Positions 8,623-17,192 of a DNA stretch of 64,000 nucleotides are shown in pieces. Made by a program: the position numbers and the translations under genes. The first letter of the stretch is position 1. Each line of letters begins with the position of its first letter. The stretch spans positions 56,052 through 120,051 of the forward strand of contig NZ_JAFCLS010000027.1 of NCBI RefSeq assembly GCF_018131075.1. Direction: 5' to 3'. The notes beneath the pieces are model-generated. The model saw only the letters and a list, made by a program, of their open reading frames with translations, did no database searches and was not told the DNA's origin. This DNA is from Bradyrhizobium sp. JYMT SZCCT0428 (GTDB lineage: Bacteria > Pseudomonadota > Alphaproteobacteria > Rhizobiales > Xanthobacteraceae).

Positions 8623-9849
8623 CTAGACGGCATGTTCCTTTGCTTTGGGAACGGTGCCGCTCGCCCGCAACCCGTCGATTTCGGCCGCGCTAAATCCGAG
8701 CTGCCGGAGAACCTCCTCATTGTGTTCTCCGATCTTCGGGGCGCGCTTCGCAGACACTTTGGCGACGCCATGGACCTGAAGCGGACTGCTGATCGTCGAG
8801 GTCAGCTTGCCGCCGGCGCCCTCGAGCGGAACGACGATGTCGTTCGCCCGGAGCTGGGGATCGTTGATCACCTCTTGCGGCTCACGCACGGCGCCGAATG
8901 TCACGTGAACGCCGTTGAACACCTCGTACCAATGCGCCATCGGCTTCGAGCAGAAGATTTTGTCCAGAATGGCGGTGAGTTCTGACATGTTCGCCATCAG
9001 CTTCGCAGGGTCGGAAAACCGCGGATCCGTCAGGAGATCCGTTCGGTCGAGGGCTTTCGCGACGGCCGCCAGCTTGTCCGGCGTGACGATCAGAACGAAC
9101 CAGGTGCCATCCTGGGCGCGATACACGTTCATTGCCGCATTGGCGGGGTGCATACGATCATGCAGACCGAAGAACTTCGCCTCGCAAAGTGCAGCCTGGA
9201 TCGAGACGCTGGCGGACCACACGCCTTCGGCGAGCAGCGACGTCGTGACATGTGCTCCCTCGCCGGTGCGCTCGCGACGATAGAGCGCGGTGACAATCGC
9301 CGAATACAGCCCGACGGCGGTGGCGTTGTCGCCGCTGCCGGCCACCGGCCAGGTTGGGGAGGCTCCGGCGTCGCGCGTCATCGACAACAGGCCGCTGCGC
9401 GCCCAGTATGAAGTGATGTCGAAACCGGGGAGATTCGCATCCGGTCCCTTATCGCCGAAGCCCGAGATGTCCGCGTAGATCAGCCGCGGATTCCACCGCA
9501 CCACATCCTGATATTCGAGCTTCAATTTTGCACGGGCGGGATGCGGCGTATTGACGACGAGCACGTCGGCCCATTTGACGAGCTTTTCGAGAACCTGCTG
9601 CGCGCTCGGGGATTTCAGATCAAGCGTGATGCCGCGCTTGTTGCGGTTGGCGAGGTGCCACGGGTAGGCTTCCTCGGCGACCGGCTGCGGTGGCAAGTGG
9701 TTCGCAATTCGCCACAGGTCGCCGCTCGGTGGCTCCACTTTGATGACGTCGGCGCCAAAGTCGGACAGAATTACGGCAGCGCTTGGGCCCGCGATGAAGC
9801 TCGCGAGGTCTACCACCTTGAGTCCTGAAAAAATATTGTCGCTTGGCAT
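8623..9849 (-). CDS. CaiB/BaiF family CoA-transferase
   Basis: This is a family III CoA-transferase of 408 residues. It moves CoA between carboxylic acids and so activates a substrate for beta-oxidation-like steps. The N-terminus FSGLKVVDLASFIAGPSAAVILSD with FGADVIKVEPPSGD is diagnostic. The catalytic aspartate position falls in the LPGFDITSYWARSGLLS region. I start at ATG 9849, which has AGGAGAC upstream, and not at the longer in-frame start at 9900. It begins 10 bp after the alpha/beta hydrolase stop, so translation is probably coupled. A carnitine-like or aromatic-acid substrate is possible, but nothing here decides it. Confidence 0.88.
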   Translation of the reverse strand: MPSDNIFSGLKVVDLASFIAGPSAAVILSDFGADVIKVEPPSGDLWRIANHLPPQPVAEEAYPWHLANRNKRGITLDLKSPSAQQVLEKLVKWADVLVVNTPHPARAKLKLEYQDVVRWNPRLIYADISGFGDKGPDANLPGFDITSYWARSGLLSMTRDAGASPTWPVAGSGDNATAVGLYSAIVTALYRRERTGEGAHVTTSLLAEGVWSASVSIQAALCEAKFFGLHDRMHPANAAMNVYRAQDGTWFVLIVTPDKLAAVAKALDRTDLLTDPRFSDPAKLMANMSELTAILDKIFCSKPMAHWYEVFNGVHVTFGAVREPQEVINDPQLRANDIVVPLEGAGGKLTSTISSPLQVHGVAKVSAKRAPKIGEHNEEVLRQLGFSAAEIDGLRASGTVPKAKEHAV

Positions 9850-9859
9850 GTTTGTCTCC

Positions 9860-10795
9860 TTAGTGTTGAAGTTCGACCGCGATTGAAACGCGGCGGTCAT
9901 CGTCGTTGAGTTTTTCCAGTGTCCGGGAAATCCAGCGGAGCAGGCGGGTTTGGACCTGGCGGCGGTTAATCTCGTTCAGCATCTCGTGTCGACCGCCCGG
10001 ATAAAAATCGAAGGCTATGTCACGCAGCCCGGCATCACGGTACCGGCCGATCAGCCTGTGGAGTCCCCGCAGGTGCTGCCCGACGGGATCGTCGCTTCCG
10101 GAGAGCAAATAGATCGGGAGATCACCACGGATGTTCCGGAGTGCGACCGGATCGCACAACCGCGGCGCGGTGCCGAGGAAGGATTCGAGAGAGTCGCGAT
10201 GAAGGTCTTCAAAGCAGAGGGGATCTGCCATGAACGCATCGACGATCGCCTGATCGCGGCACAGCCAGTCGAAGGGAGTGCGGGCCGGCTCGAATGCGGC
10301 GTTGAGGAGGTTGCTGCCCGCGGCCTCCGGACGCGCGGTCCGCGCCAGGCCTTCCAGCACTCCAGATCCCGAGAGGATCAAGCCATCGATCTCATAGCTG
10401 TGGTCGATGACATATCGCTGCGCGGCAAAGGATCCCATGCTGTGGCCCAACAGGAGCAGCGGCAGCTCGGGATTCTCTTCTCTGGCGATCTCGCTCAGGC
10501 GGAGCATGTCCTGGACGAGAAGTTCGAAGCCTCCCCTGCCAAATTCTCCTAATTGCGCGTGGGCCGAGAGGCCGTGCCCGCGATGATCGTTGGCGTAGAC
10601 TGTGAGACCTGCCGCAACGAGTGCATCGACGGTGTCGGCGTAGCGCCCCATGTGTTCGCCCATCCCATGGGCGATCTGAACAACGCCGCGGGCCGGACCG
10701 CGACTGTCCCAGCGGGCGCACGCGATGCACAGCCCATCGGAGCCGGTCAGCCGGAATCGCTCTGTCGGGACTGGAGTGGGAGAAGCCGTTGCCAT
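9860..10795 (-). CDS. alpha/beta hydrolase (monoacylglycerol-lipase / lysophospholipase type)
   Basis: This is a 311-residue serine hydrolase. The oxyanion motif VVQIAHGMGEHMGRY and ANDHRGHG lie near the N-terminus. The nucleophile elbow LLLGHSMGSFAAQRY carries the catalytic serine. The acid and base are likely Asp in SGSDDPVG and His in YPGGRHEMLNE. The domain order matches the Hydrolase_4 family. The long upstream extension of the frame is antisense to nothing useful and overlaps the neighbouring gene, so I start at ATG 10795, 32 bp after the enoyl-CoA hydratase stop. It probably frees an acyl group or ester-bound substrate that enters this catabolic cluster (inference). Confidence 0.85.
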   Translation of the reverse strand: MATASPTPVPTERFRLTGSDGLCIACARWDSRGPARGVVQIAHGMGEHMGRYADTVDALVAAGLTVYANDHRGHGLSAHAQLGEFGRGGFELLVQDMLRLSEIAREENPELPLLLLGHSMGSFAAQRYVIDHSYEIDGLILSGSGVLEGLARTARPEAAGSNLLNAAFEPARTPFDWLCRDQAIVDAFMADPLCFEDLHRDSLESFLGTAPRLCDPVALRNIRGDLPIYLLSGSDDPVGQHLRGLHRLIGRYRDAGLRDIAFDFYPGGRHEMLNEINRRQVQTRLLRWISRTLEKLNDDDRRVSIAVELQH

Positions 10796-10827
10796 GATGG
10801 ATGTCCAGTCTCGCTTGCGCGCGAAAG

Positions 10828-11685
10828 TCAGCGTCCGTGAAACTGCGGCGCGCGTTTCTCGAGGAAGGCGGAGGTGCCTTCTTTCTTGTCCTCGGTTGCC
10901 GCGCAGATGCCGAAATAGGATGCTTCGAGCGCAAACCCCTCGGCCTGGCTGGTGTCCATCCCCTTGTTGGCCGCCTCCAGCGAGAACTTGACAGCGATCG
11001 GCGCGTTGGCCGCGATCTGCTTCAGGATCGTCTCGGCACGCGCGATGAGATCGGCCGCAGGAACAACTTCGTTGACGAGGCCGATGCGATAGGCTTCCTG
11101 GGCAGAGATCGTTTCGCCGGTGAGGATCAGCTGCAGCGCGCGGCCCTTGCCGACCAGCCGCGGCAGGCGTTGCGTGCCGCCGCCGCCCGGCAACAGCCCG
11201 AGCTTCACCTCGGGCTGCCCGAACTTGGCGTGCTCCACGGCGATCCTGATGCTGCAAGCCATCGCCGTCTCGCAGCCTCCGCCGAGCGCAAAGCCATTGA
11301 TGGCTGCGATTACCGGCTTGCCCAGATTTTCGATCAGATCGAGCACGCCCTGACCGAACCGGCTGGATTCTTCCGCCTCGTAGGCGTCAACATGCGCGAG
11401 TTCGCTGATGTCGGCGCCGGCAATAAAGGCCTTGTCGCCGGCGCCGGTCAGGATCACGCCATGCACGGACGCATCAACCTTTGCGTCTTCGAAGGCCGCC
11501 TTCAAATCCGTCCAGGTCGGCGTGTTGAGCGCGTTGAGCACCTTGGGCCGATTGATCGTCACGTAGGCGATCGGCCCTTTTTTTTCGTACTGGACGTTCG
11601 CAAGCGCCAACGTTGCCCTGGGCAAAGCGGTGGGTGCTGTTGCCGGTGAAGGGGTGAACGATGCAGTTTCTGAAACCATAGTCAT
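10828..11685 (-). CDS. enoyl-CoA hydratase
   Basis: The 285-residue crotonase has an N-terminal extension of about 35 residues before the domain. The motifs GAGDKAFIAGADISELA and INGFALGGGCETAMACSIRIA form the CoA and oxyanion-binding sites. FGQPEVKLGLLPGGGGTQRL carries the two glutamate positions of true hydratases (E at QPEV, and at NEVVP further on). The reaction is hydration of 2-enoyl-CoA. The start at 11685 is preceded by AGGAG at proper spacing. It is the second gene of the minus-strand operon, 51 bp after the acyl-CoA dehydrogenase. Confidence 0.9.
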   Translation of the reverse strand: MTMVSETASFTPSPATAPTALPRATLALANVQYEKKGPIAYVTINRPKVLNALNTPTWTDLKAAFEDAKVDASVHGVILTGAGDKAFIAGADISELAHVDAYEAEESSRFGQGVLDLIENLGKPVIAAINGFALGGGCETAMACSIRIAVEHAKFGQPEVKLGLLPGGGGTQRLPRLVGKGRALQLILTGETISAQEAYRIGLVNEVVPAADLIARAETILKQIAANAPIAVKFSLEAANKGMDTSQAEGFALEASYFGICAATEDKKEGTSAFLEKRAPQFHGR

Positions 11686-11736
11686 ATCTCCTGGATAGGG
11701 GGAGCAGCCGGCGTCGGTGCGTCGGCCGCCGTGAAA

Positions 11737-12957
11737 TCACACGAAGGCGCCGTGACCGGTGATGGCTTTGCCGACGATCAGATTTTGCATCTGATACGTG
11801 CCTTCGTAGGAGTAGAGCGCCTCGGCATCGGCGAAGAAGCGCGCGACGTTGTAGTCGGCCACGATGCCGTTGCCGCCCAGGACCTCGCGTCCCCATGAGA
11901 CCGTCTCGCGCGATTTCGCCGTGCAGAACGCCTTCGCCAGCGCGGCATGATGGTCGCCGAGCTTGCCTTCGTCATCGAGCTGCGCCAGGCGGAGCATCAG
12001 GCACTGGCACGCGGTCAGATTGCCAAGCATCTTGGCGAGCAGATCCTGAATCAACTGGAACGAAGCGATCGGCCTGCCGAATTGCAGACGCTCCTGGGCG
12101 TATTTGAGGGTTGCTTCGAATGCGCCCATCTGGATGCCGGTCGACGCCCAACCCACCATGTATCGCGTCATCCGCAGCACGCGTGCGGTATCGCGGAACG
12201 AATTGCCGCCCTGCAGGCGGTTCGCTTCGGAAACCCGTACATCCTTCAGCGTGATCTGGCCGTTCTGGACCACCTTGAGCGCAATCTTGTGCTCAATCTT
12301 CTCGACGCTGAAACCGGGCGTCGACTTGTTCTCAACGATGAACCCCTTCACCTGGTTGTCCGCGAGATCGCGTGCCCAGATGATGGAGAGGTCGCACCAT
12401 GGCGCGTTGCCGATCCACCGCTTCTGTCCATTGAGAATCCAGGTATCGCCTTCGCGCTTGGCCGTCGTGGTCAGGCCGCCGCTCGTTCCGGAGCCGACCA
12501 GCGGCTCGGTGAGGCCGAAGCAGCCGATCTTTTCGAAACGCGCCATTTGCGGCAGCCATTTCTGCTTCTGCTCCTCGGATCCATCGAGATAGATCGAGCC
12601 CATGGCAAGGCCGCTGTGTACGCCCCAGAACGTGCAAAACGACGCGTCGGTGCGCGCGATCTCCATTGCGACGAAGCCGAAGAGCTTTTGGCTGCCCCCG
12701 GCGCAGCCGTAACCCTCAAAGCCGAGCCCGCCGATGCCGAGCTCCTTGAACGAGGGCAGCAGCTCGAACGGAAACGCGTCATCGGACCAGTATTTGTTGA
12801 TAACCGGCTGGACCTTGGTCTCCATATAGGTCCGCACCTTCTTGACGATCGCCTTCTCCTCAGGGGTGAGATGGTCGACCAGCTGATAGAAGTCGCCGTT
12901 CGGTACGGGCGCCGGCTTCGGGGCTGCGGTCTTGCTTGCGGTGGTTGCGGTGGGCAT
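11737..12957 (-). CDS. acyl-CoA dehydrogenase (glutaryl-CoA dehydrogenase-like)
   Basis: The 406-residue FAD enzyme oxidises acyl-CoA to 2-enoyl-CoA and passes electrons to ETF. A Pro/Ala-rich N-terminus of about 20 residues is followed by the three acyl-CoA dehydrogenase domains. GCFGLTEPLVGSGTSGGL is the substrate-loop signature and WILNGQKRWIGNAPW belongs to the middle domain. The C-terminal segment VLGGNGIVADYNVARFFADAEALYSYEGTYQMQNLIVGKAITG is close to glutaryl-CoA dehydrogenases, where the glutamate of YEGT is catalytic. It is the first gene of its transcript, downstream of a strong terminator at 13099-13132. Confidence 0.9.
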   Translation of the reverse strand: MPTATTASKTAAPKPAPVPNGDFYQLVDHLTPEEKAIVKKVRTYMETKVQPVINKYWSDDAFPFELLPSFKELGIGGLGFEGYGCAGGSQKLFGFVAMEIARTDASFCTFWGVHSGLAMGSIYLDGSEEQKQKWLPQMARFEKIGCFGLTEPLVGSGTSGGLTTTAKREGDTWILNGQKRWIGNAPWCDLSIIWARDLADNQVKGFIVENKSTPGFSVEKIEHKIALKVVQNGQITLKDVRVSEANRLQGGNSFRDTARVLRMTRYMVGWASTGIQMGAFEATLKYAQERLQFGRPIASFQLIQDLLAKMLGNLTACQCLMLRLAQLDDEGKLGDHHAALAKAFCTAKSRETVSWGREVLGGNGIVADYNVARFFADAEALYSYEGTYQMQNLIVGKAITGHGAFV

Positions 12958-13098
12958 GTCGCGTCTCCTTGCGTGAGGTGGATCGTGATCTCGACGACCA
13001 ATCTGATGCGGAAGCGATCAGCGTTCTTGAAGCAGCTTGCGGTCTCGGGGACGTCTTTGCCCTCTTGTCTGCTCACGCTTCTGCGAGTCCTCGAATCG

Positions 13099-13132
13099 AA
13101 AAAAGCCCCGAAAGGCGGTTGCCTTTCGGGGC
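13099..13132 (-). terminator. strong rho-independent terminator, minus strand
   Basis: A perfect 12-bp inverted repeat (13105-13116 with 13121-13132, loop GGTT) is followed on the minus strand by six T. It lies right after the 3-hydroxyacyl-CoA dehydrogenase stop and before the acyl-CoA dehydrogenase start, so the cluster is two transcription units. Confidence 0.9.
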
Positions 13133-13155
13133 CTTGATTGGATGGTCGGCAGATC

Positions 13156-14133
13156 CTAGAGGACCCGCTCTCGCAATATCGGAGAGCTGGTCTTTCCGAC
13201 TTGCTTGCGCAGCTCGATCAGGCCGAGCAGGACCTCGTCGCGCTCCGCCTCCAGCTCCTCGATGGTGCGCGATCCGGCCTCGGCATGGACGCTGTCGATC
13301 AGCTTCTTTTGTACTTCCGGAGTCAGCACCGGCGAGCCGAGGGTCTTCCACCAGGCCGTCATCGGGCCGGTAAACTGCTGGAAGAAGTGCTCGATGCCGC
13401 CTGGACCGCCGCCGAGATGGTTGAGCATCAACCCGCCCATAACGCCCCAGCGCAGGCCCGGACCCCAGGAGAGAGCCGTGTCGACATCGGCGGCGCTCAC
13501 GACGCCCTCCGCAACCAGGTAATAGATTTCCCGGCTCAGCGCCGCCTGCAGCCGGTTCGCGACATGCCCCGGCATTTCCTTGTTGACGCGCACCGTCCGC
13601 TGTCCGATCGAGGTGTAAAATTCATCCGCGCGCCGGATTGTCGCTTCCGAGGTCTTTGCCCCGCCCACGATCTCGACCAGCGGGATCAAGTGGGGCGGAT
13701 TGAACGGGTGGCCGATCACGCAGCGCTCGGGATGGGACGCGGCGCCCTTCTGGATCTCGCTCATGGTGAGCCCCGACGAGCTCGATGCGATGATCACGTC
13801 GGGCGGCAGCAGCTCGTCCAGCTGCCCGTAGAGCTTCTGCTTGAAATCGATTCGCTCGGGGCCGTTCTCCTGGACGAGGTCGGCGCCGGCGAGCGCCTGC
13901 GCGAGGTCGGGCGTGAACGTCAGGTTCGACTGCGACGCTCCGGGCGACAGGCCCAATCGCTTGAGCGCCGGCCAGGCGGCTTCAACGAACTTCCTCAGCG
14001 CAACTTCCGCATTCGGCGCGATGTCCGTCGCGACGACTTGGAGTCCCTTGGCGAGAAACAGCGCACTCCAACTCGCGCCGATCACACCGGTGCCGATAAT
14101 GGCGATGCGGCGAATAGGTTTGGTTTGCGACAT
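13156..14133 (-). CDS. 3-hydroxyacyl-CoA dehydrogenase (NAD-binding type)
   Basis: The 325-residue enzyme has an N-terminal Rossmann fold (IAIIGTGVIGASWSALFLAKG) and the HAD signature around SSSGLTMSEIQKGAASHPERCVIGHPFNPPHLIPLVEIV, which holds the catalytic histidine-glutamate pair. A helical C-terminal domain follows. It oxidises a 3-hydroxyacyl-CoA, or in close relatives carnitine, with NAD. I start at ATG 14133, preceded by AGGAG. The longer in-frame extension to 14280 overlaps the upstream gene. Its start lies one base after the stop of the propeller gene, indicating tight coupling. Confidence 0.88.
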   Translation of the reverse strand: MSQTKPIRRIAIIGTGVIGASWSALFLAKGLQVVATDIAPNAEVALRKFVEAAWPALKRLGLSPGASQSNLTFTPDLAQALAGADLVQENGPERIDFKQKLYGQLDELLPPDVIIASSSSGLTMSEIQKGAASHPERCVIGHPFNPPHLIPLVEIVGGAKTSEATIRRADEFYTSIGQRTVRVNKEMPGHVANRLQAALSREIYYLVAEGVVSAADVDTALSWGPGLRWGVMGGLMLNHLGGGPGGIEHFFQQFTGPMTAWWKTLGSPVLTPEVQKKLIDSVHAEAGSRTIEELEAERDEVLLGLIELRKQVGKTSSPILRERVL

Positions 14134-14134
14134 G

Positions 14135-15064
14135 TCACTTCTCCTTCGGGATTTCGGCATATGCGATGCCGGTGAGGTTGCCTTGCGCGTAGAGGAAATT
14201 TCGTTCGCCGGATCCATCGAGCCGTGCGGAATAAATCGAGCCGGCAAAATCGGTGACGAACATGCGATCGCCAGGTACATCCAGCGCGATGCCGATTCCC
14301 TCCATCAGATGGGTCACGACGATCTCAGGTTCGGTCGGCTTGTTGTCGATGGAGGCGCGGTTCACCGTGTTGCCGCGTGGCGGATCGCCACGGTCGGTCC
14401 AGTACATGACGCGGTTCTCGTGATCGAGTTCGAGATCGATCGGCTCCGGCAGCGCGTCGAAGAAGACCTCGATGTCGGTGCGATTGGCCGGCGTCTCGCC
14501 GGCGGGTATTTCAACATTGGCTCGGGAGATGCGGCCGCGTCCGGCATTGTCGGGGCCCTTTTGCGACCAATAGATCTTCCCGTGCTTCCGATCAATCGAG
14601 AGCCCGACGCACCATTTTGTCGAGTCCCGGCTGTCAGCATCTCCACGTCCGGTCTCGATAAGCGTCTCGAGTTGCGACCCGTCGAGATTGCAGCGCATGA
14701 CGCGCATGCCCTCGCGGTCGCACCAGTAGAGCTTGCTGGCCTTCTTATCGAGAATGACCTGCTTCGGGGTGTGGGTAGCTCCAACAGGAACAATCACCTT
14801 GCGGTTCTTGCCGTTGAGATCGGCGCGTTCAACGGACCCGTCGTTCAGGCTGGGAACGCCCATATTGGTCCAGTAAATATGACCAGCCTCTACGTCGACG
14901 ACGATACCGTCGGGAAGGTGACAGCCGGTCACGATAGTCGCACGATCGGAACCGTCCGTGTTCATCACGTGGATTTTCCCGGCGTTGATCTCGAGAACGA
15001 ACAGGCGTGGGATCGTTGTTTGCGTGCTTGCACTTTTGACAATGTTCAAGGCCGCTTTTGGCAT
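14135..15064 (-). CDS. six-bladed YWTD beta-propeller protein
   Basis: The 309-residue protein is built of repeated LDL-receptor class B-like units: IYWTNMG, LYWCDREG, IYWSQKG and MYWTDRG, each followed by GxIxRANL/DG-type turns at intervals of about 45-50 residues. There is no signal peptide, so a cytoplasmic location is likely. Bacterial proteins of this kind are structurally near SMP-30/gluconolactonase and lactonase propellers, but no metal-site motif can be claimed. It heads the short transcript with the hydroxyacyl-CoA dehydrogenase, so a lactonase or thioester-related role is possible (inference). Confidence 0.8.
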   Translation of the reverse strand: MPKAALNIVKSASTQTTIPRLFVLEINAGKIHVMNTDGSDRATIVTGCHLPDGIVVDVEAGHIYWTNMGVPSLNDGSVERADLNGKNRKVIVPVGATHTPKQVILDKKASKLYWCDREGMRVMRCNLDGSQLETLIETGRGDADSRDSTKWCVGLSIDRKHGKIYWSQKGPDNAGRGRISRANVEIPAGETPANRTDIEVFFDALPEPIDLELDHENRVMYWTDRGDPPRGNTVNRASIDNKPTEPEIVVTHLMEGIGIALDVPGDRMFVTDFAGSIYSARLDGSGERNFLYAQGNLTGIAYAEIPKEK

Positions 15065-15141
15065 GGAGTCACCTTTGTACTTTCTTGATCCAAAGTGAGA
15101 TCGATCATTCGGGTTGAACTGTGACGCAGCGGCGCTGCGCC

Positions 15142-15288
15142 TTATTGAACGGGATTGCCGCCGTCGGAATGGGCTTGCTTCGCATTTGGTCGTGCATCAG
15201 GAACTAGAATTGGCTTCCGCTTCAAAAGCGTTACGGAGGTGAAGACCTGAAGCCAGATCAAGAATGTGAAAAGTGGAAAGAGGATCAT
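15142..15288 (-). CDS. small single-pass membrane protein
   Basis: This is a 48-residue peptide with one hydrophobic segment (MILFPLFTFLIWLQVFTSVTLL) and a charged tail. I start at ATG 15288 because GAGG lies upstream and the hydrophobic segment is then terminal. The longer in-frame extension to 15402 overlaps the next gene and looks non-coding. No function is known. Confidence 0.45.
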   Translation of the reverse strand: MILFPLFTFLIWLQVFTSVTLLKRKPILVPDARPNAKQAHSDGGNPVQ

Positions 15289-15328
15289 TGGATCAACCTC
15301 TCGAGAAGGAATGCGCCAAAGCGACGGC

Positions 15329-15640
15329 TCACCCGCCGCACCTGGTCGCCAGCAGGTCGTTGAAGGCGTTGATATCCGTATCGAGCGCAGTGATATCTGC
15401 ATCGCCAGCGCAGCCGGCAGCCGCCTGACGTGTCGTTACCGACTGGTAGAACGCAGCCGCATAGGCGCGGCATGCGGCGTCATGGTCGGTGGCTTTGCTG
15501 AGCTGACTGCGCACGGCAGCCCAGTGCGTCCGAATGGCGGTGATTGCGGTCGGCGAGGTGCATTGCGCCGCGGCGGCAGGAACGGTGGATGCATTGATCG
15601 TTGCTGACGTCAGTAGAATGGCAAGCCTGATCATCATCAT
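15329..15640 (-). CDS. small secreted protein, hypothetical
   Basis: The 103-residue protein starts with a signal peptide (MMMIRLAILLTSATINAS, Ala-rich cleavage region AAAAQC). The mature part has four cysteines (QCTSP, ACRAY, GCAGD, TRCGG), so two disulfides are possible in the periplasm. It resembles small periplasmic hypotheticals of the genus. It overlaps nothing on its strand and is 40 bp upstream of a small membrane peptide gene. Function unknown. Confidence 0.6.
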   Translation of the reverse strand: MMMIRLAILLTSATINASTVPAAAAQCTSPTAITAIRTHWAAVRSQLSKATDHDAACRAYAAAFYQSVTTRQAAAGCAGDADITALDTDINAFNDLLATRCGG

Positions 15641-15980
15641 GGGGCGCTCCAGTATTGCGGGATGCTGCGATGACTTTTAGGACTCAACCGAACTGATCGC
15701 GCGAATGTCTTTGCTGGGTTTGGGACGCGCTTGTTCAAAGGGCATTTGCGGGATGTGTTCGGCAGATCGCCAAATGCGGCTTGCGGCTACAATTCGAGGC
15801 AAGTTTGTACAAGAGGCCAGCGTCCCGCTCGCTTAGGGTTGGTTGCGTCGGATCGATCTCGACGATAGCCCTCGAATCGACGAGGCCCCGACATCTGACC
15901 TGTAAGGCCGAGCGCCTGTCCTCCCGGGACGCTCAAATGTTGACGCCGGCACAAGATCAGCGACGTCAACCAGGTCGTTC
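15641..15980 (+). other. 340-bp stretch without a convincing gene, ending at a strong terminator
   Basis: No supported protein gene is seen on the plus strand, yet the next feature is an excellent plus-strand terminator. A TACAAT box near 15789 could be a -10 element. The arrangement would fit a small RNA of roughly 150-220 nt, or the tail of a lost gene. Confidence 0.35.
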
Positions 15981-16017
15981 AGGCCGATAGCGAGCGATCG
16001 CTATCGGCCTCTTTTTT
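15981..16017 (+). terminator. strong rho-independent terminator, plus strand
   Basis: A perfect 13-bp inverted repeat (15981-15993 with 15998-16010, loop GCGA) is followed by C and six T. No plus-strand gene precedes it within 700 bp. Confidence 0.85.
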
Positions 16018-16085
16018 GATGGTTGGGGAGTTGTGCCGGCCTCTGCGCCAGTTTGAATTCGTCGGCCACAGTCGGATATTGAAAC

Positions 16086-16108
16086 GGGACCAGCTCGCCG
16101 CTGGTCCC
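16086..16108 (-). terminator. hairpin, likely terminator of the cyo operon
   Basis: A perfect 9-bp stem (GGGACCAGC with GCTGGTCCC, 5-nt loop) is followed on the minus strand by GTTTC. It lies 60 bp beyond the cyoD stop. The T-tract is poor, so confidence is moderate. Confidence 0.5.
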
Positions 16109-16167
16109 GCCAGGCGCCTGAATCGCAAGCGCGTACGCCTATTGGATACCCCTTGCGGTGTTGCGGC

Positions 16168-16563
16168 TCAACGCTGCATATGCAGATTCATCAGCTCAGC
16201 TGGAAGCATCATGTTGTCGTTCAGATCTGCCATGATCAGGAGCGACCCGACGACGACCAGGACGACGATCAGCACACCGAACGCCAGCGCCATCACGTTG
16301 TTGGTGTTGTCCGGCCCCGTCGTAACATGCAGGAAGAAAACCAGGTGGATGCCCATTTGCGCGATCGCGAGCACGGTCAAGCCGAGTGAGACGCCGCCGA
16401 TCCAGAGCAGCGATGTGTTGGCAACCCAGAACGACATGGCCGTGAGGACCACCGCGAGAGCCAGTCCGATCGTGTAGACAAGCAGGCCGGACGACGTCCC
16501 CTGTTCCACGTCGGGAAGCGCTGACGCGTCTCCGGGCGCGCGATCGTATTGCATATCGGTCAT
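16168..16563 (-). CDS. cyoD: cytochrome o ubiquinol oxidase subunit IV
   Basis: This is a 131-residue membrane protein with three hydrophobic segments (GLLVYTIGLALAVVLTAMSFWV, LWIGGVSLGLTVLAIAQMGIHL and VMALAFGVLIVVLVVVGSLLIMADL), as in CyoD/COX4_pro proteins. MGIHLVFFLHV is the family signature. It helps assemble the CuB site of the bo3 oxidase and is not catalytic. ATG 16563 overlaps the cyoC stop by 4 bp (ATGA), showing translational coupling at the end of the operon. Confidence 0.92.
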   Translation of the reverse strand: MTDMQYDRAPGDASALPDVEQGTSSGLLVYTIGLALAVVLTAMSFWVANTSLLWIGGVSLGLTVLAIAQMGIHLVFFLHVTTGPDNTNNVMALAFGVLIVVLVVVGSLLIMADLNDNMMLPAELMNLHMQR

Positions 16564-17192
16564 GAAAGGACTCCCATCAGATAGACCACCGTAAACAGCC
16601 ATACCCAGACGATGTCGAGCGCATGCCAGAACAGTGAAAAGCAGAGCAGACGCCGCTCCACGGTCGCGTTAATGCCCTTGATGGCGACTTGAGCCATCAT
16701 CACCGCCAGCCAGACCAGGCCGGCCGCGACGTGAAGCCCGTGACAACCGACCAGCGTAAAGAAGGCGGAGAGGAAAGCGCTGCGCTGCGGGCCGGCTCCA
16801 ACGGCGATCATGCCCATGAACTCCCGCACCTCGAGCGCCAGGAACGCGGCTCCCAGCAGGAAGGTGACAAGGGCAGCCAGATAGGTAACGCCAAAGCGCC
16901 GCGAGCCAATCGCCAGCGACATCAATCCGCAGGTGTAGCTCGACGCGAGAAGGCAGCCGGTTTCGATCGCAACGCTGGGCTGGCTGAACAGCTGCACGCC
17001 GCTTGGACCGCCGGCGGTGGCGTGCGCGAGCACCGCGTACGCGGCGAAGAACGCCGAGAACATCACGATGTCGCTCAGGAGGAATACCCAGAAGCCGTAG
17101 CCGACCACGATCCGCTTTGTGGCGGGACCAGCCTCGCTTGCACTCGGCCGCGCCTCGTGACGACCCTCATCAACTGCAACAGCGATGTTCAT
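16560..17192 (-). CDS. cyoC: cytochrome o ubiquinol oxidase subunit III
   Basis: The 210-residue protein has five membrane helices of the COX3 family, beginning GYGFWVFLLSDIVMFSAFFAAYAVL. GCHGLHVAAGLVWLAVM and the terminal FSLFWHALDIVWVWLFTVVYLMG follow. Subunit III supports the proton-pumping core and lacks metal centres. The start is ATG 17192, overlapping the cyoB stop by 4 bp; the upstream extension of the frame lies inside cyoB. Third structural gene of the operon. Confidence 0.93.
   Translation of the reverse strand: MNIAVAVDEGRHEARPSASEAGPATKRIVVGYGFWVFLLSDIVMFSAFFAAYAVLAHATAGGPSGVQLFSQPSVAIETGCLLASSYTCGLMSLAIGSRRFGVTYLAALVTFLLGAAFLALEVREFMGMIAVGAGPQRSAFLSAFFTLVGCHGLHVAAGLVWLAVMMAQVAIKGINATVERRLLCFSLFWHALDIVWVWLFTVVYLMGVLS

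Noticed and set aside
11947..13137. 396-codon plus-strand open frame
   Set aside because: Antisense to a clear acyl-CoA dehydrogenase gene; no ribosome site or domain.
13841..15088. 415-codon plus-strand open frame
   Set aside because: Lies antisense to the dehydrogenase and propeller genes, which have strong family motifs.
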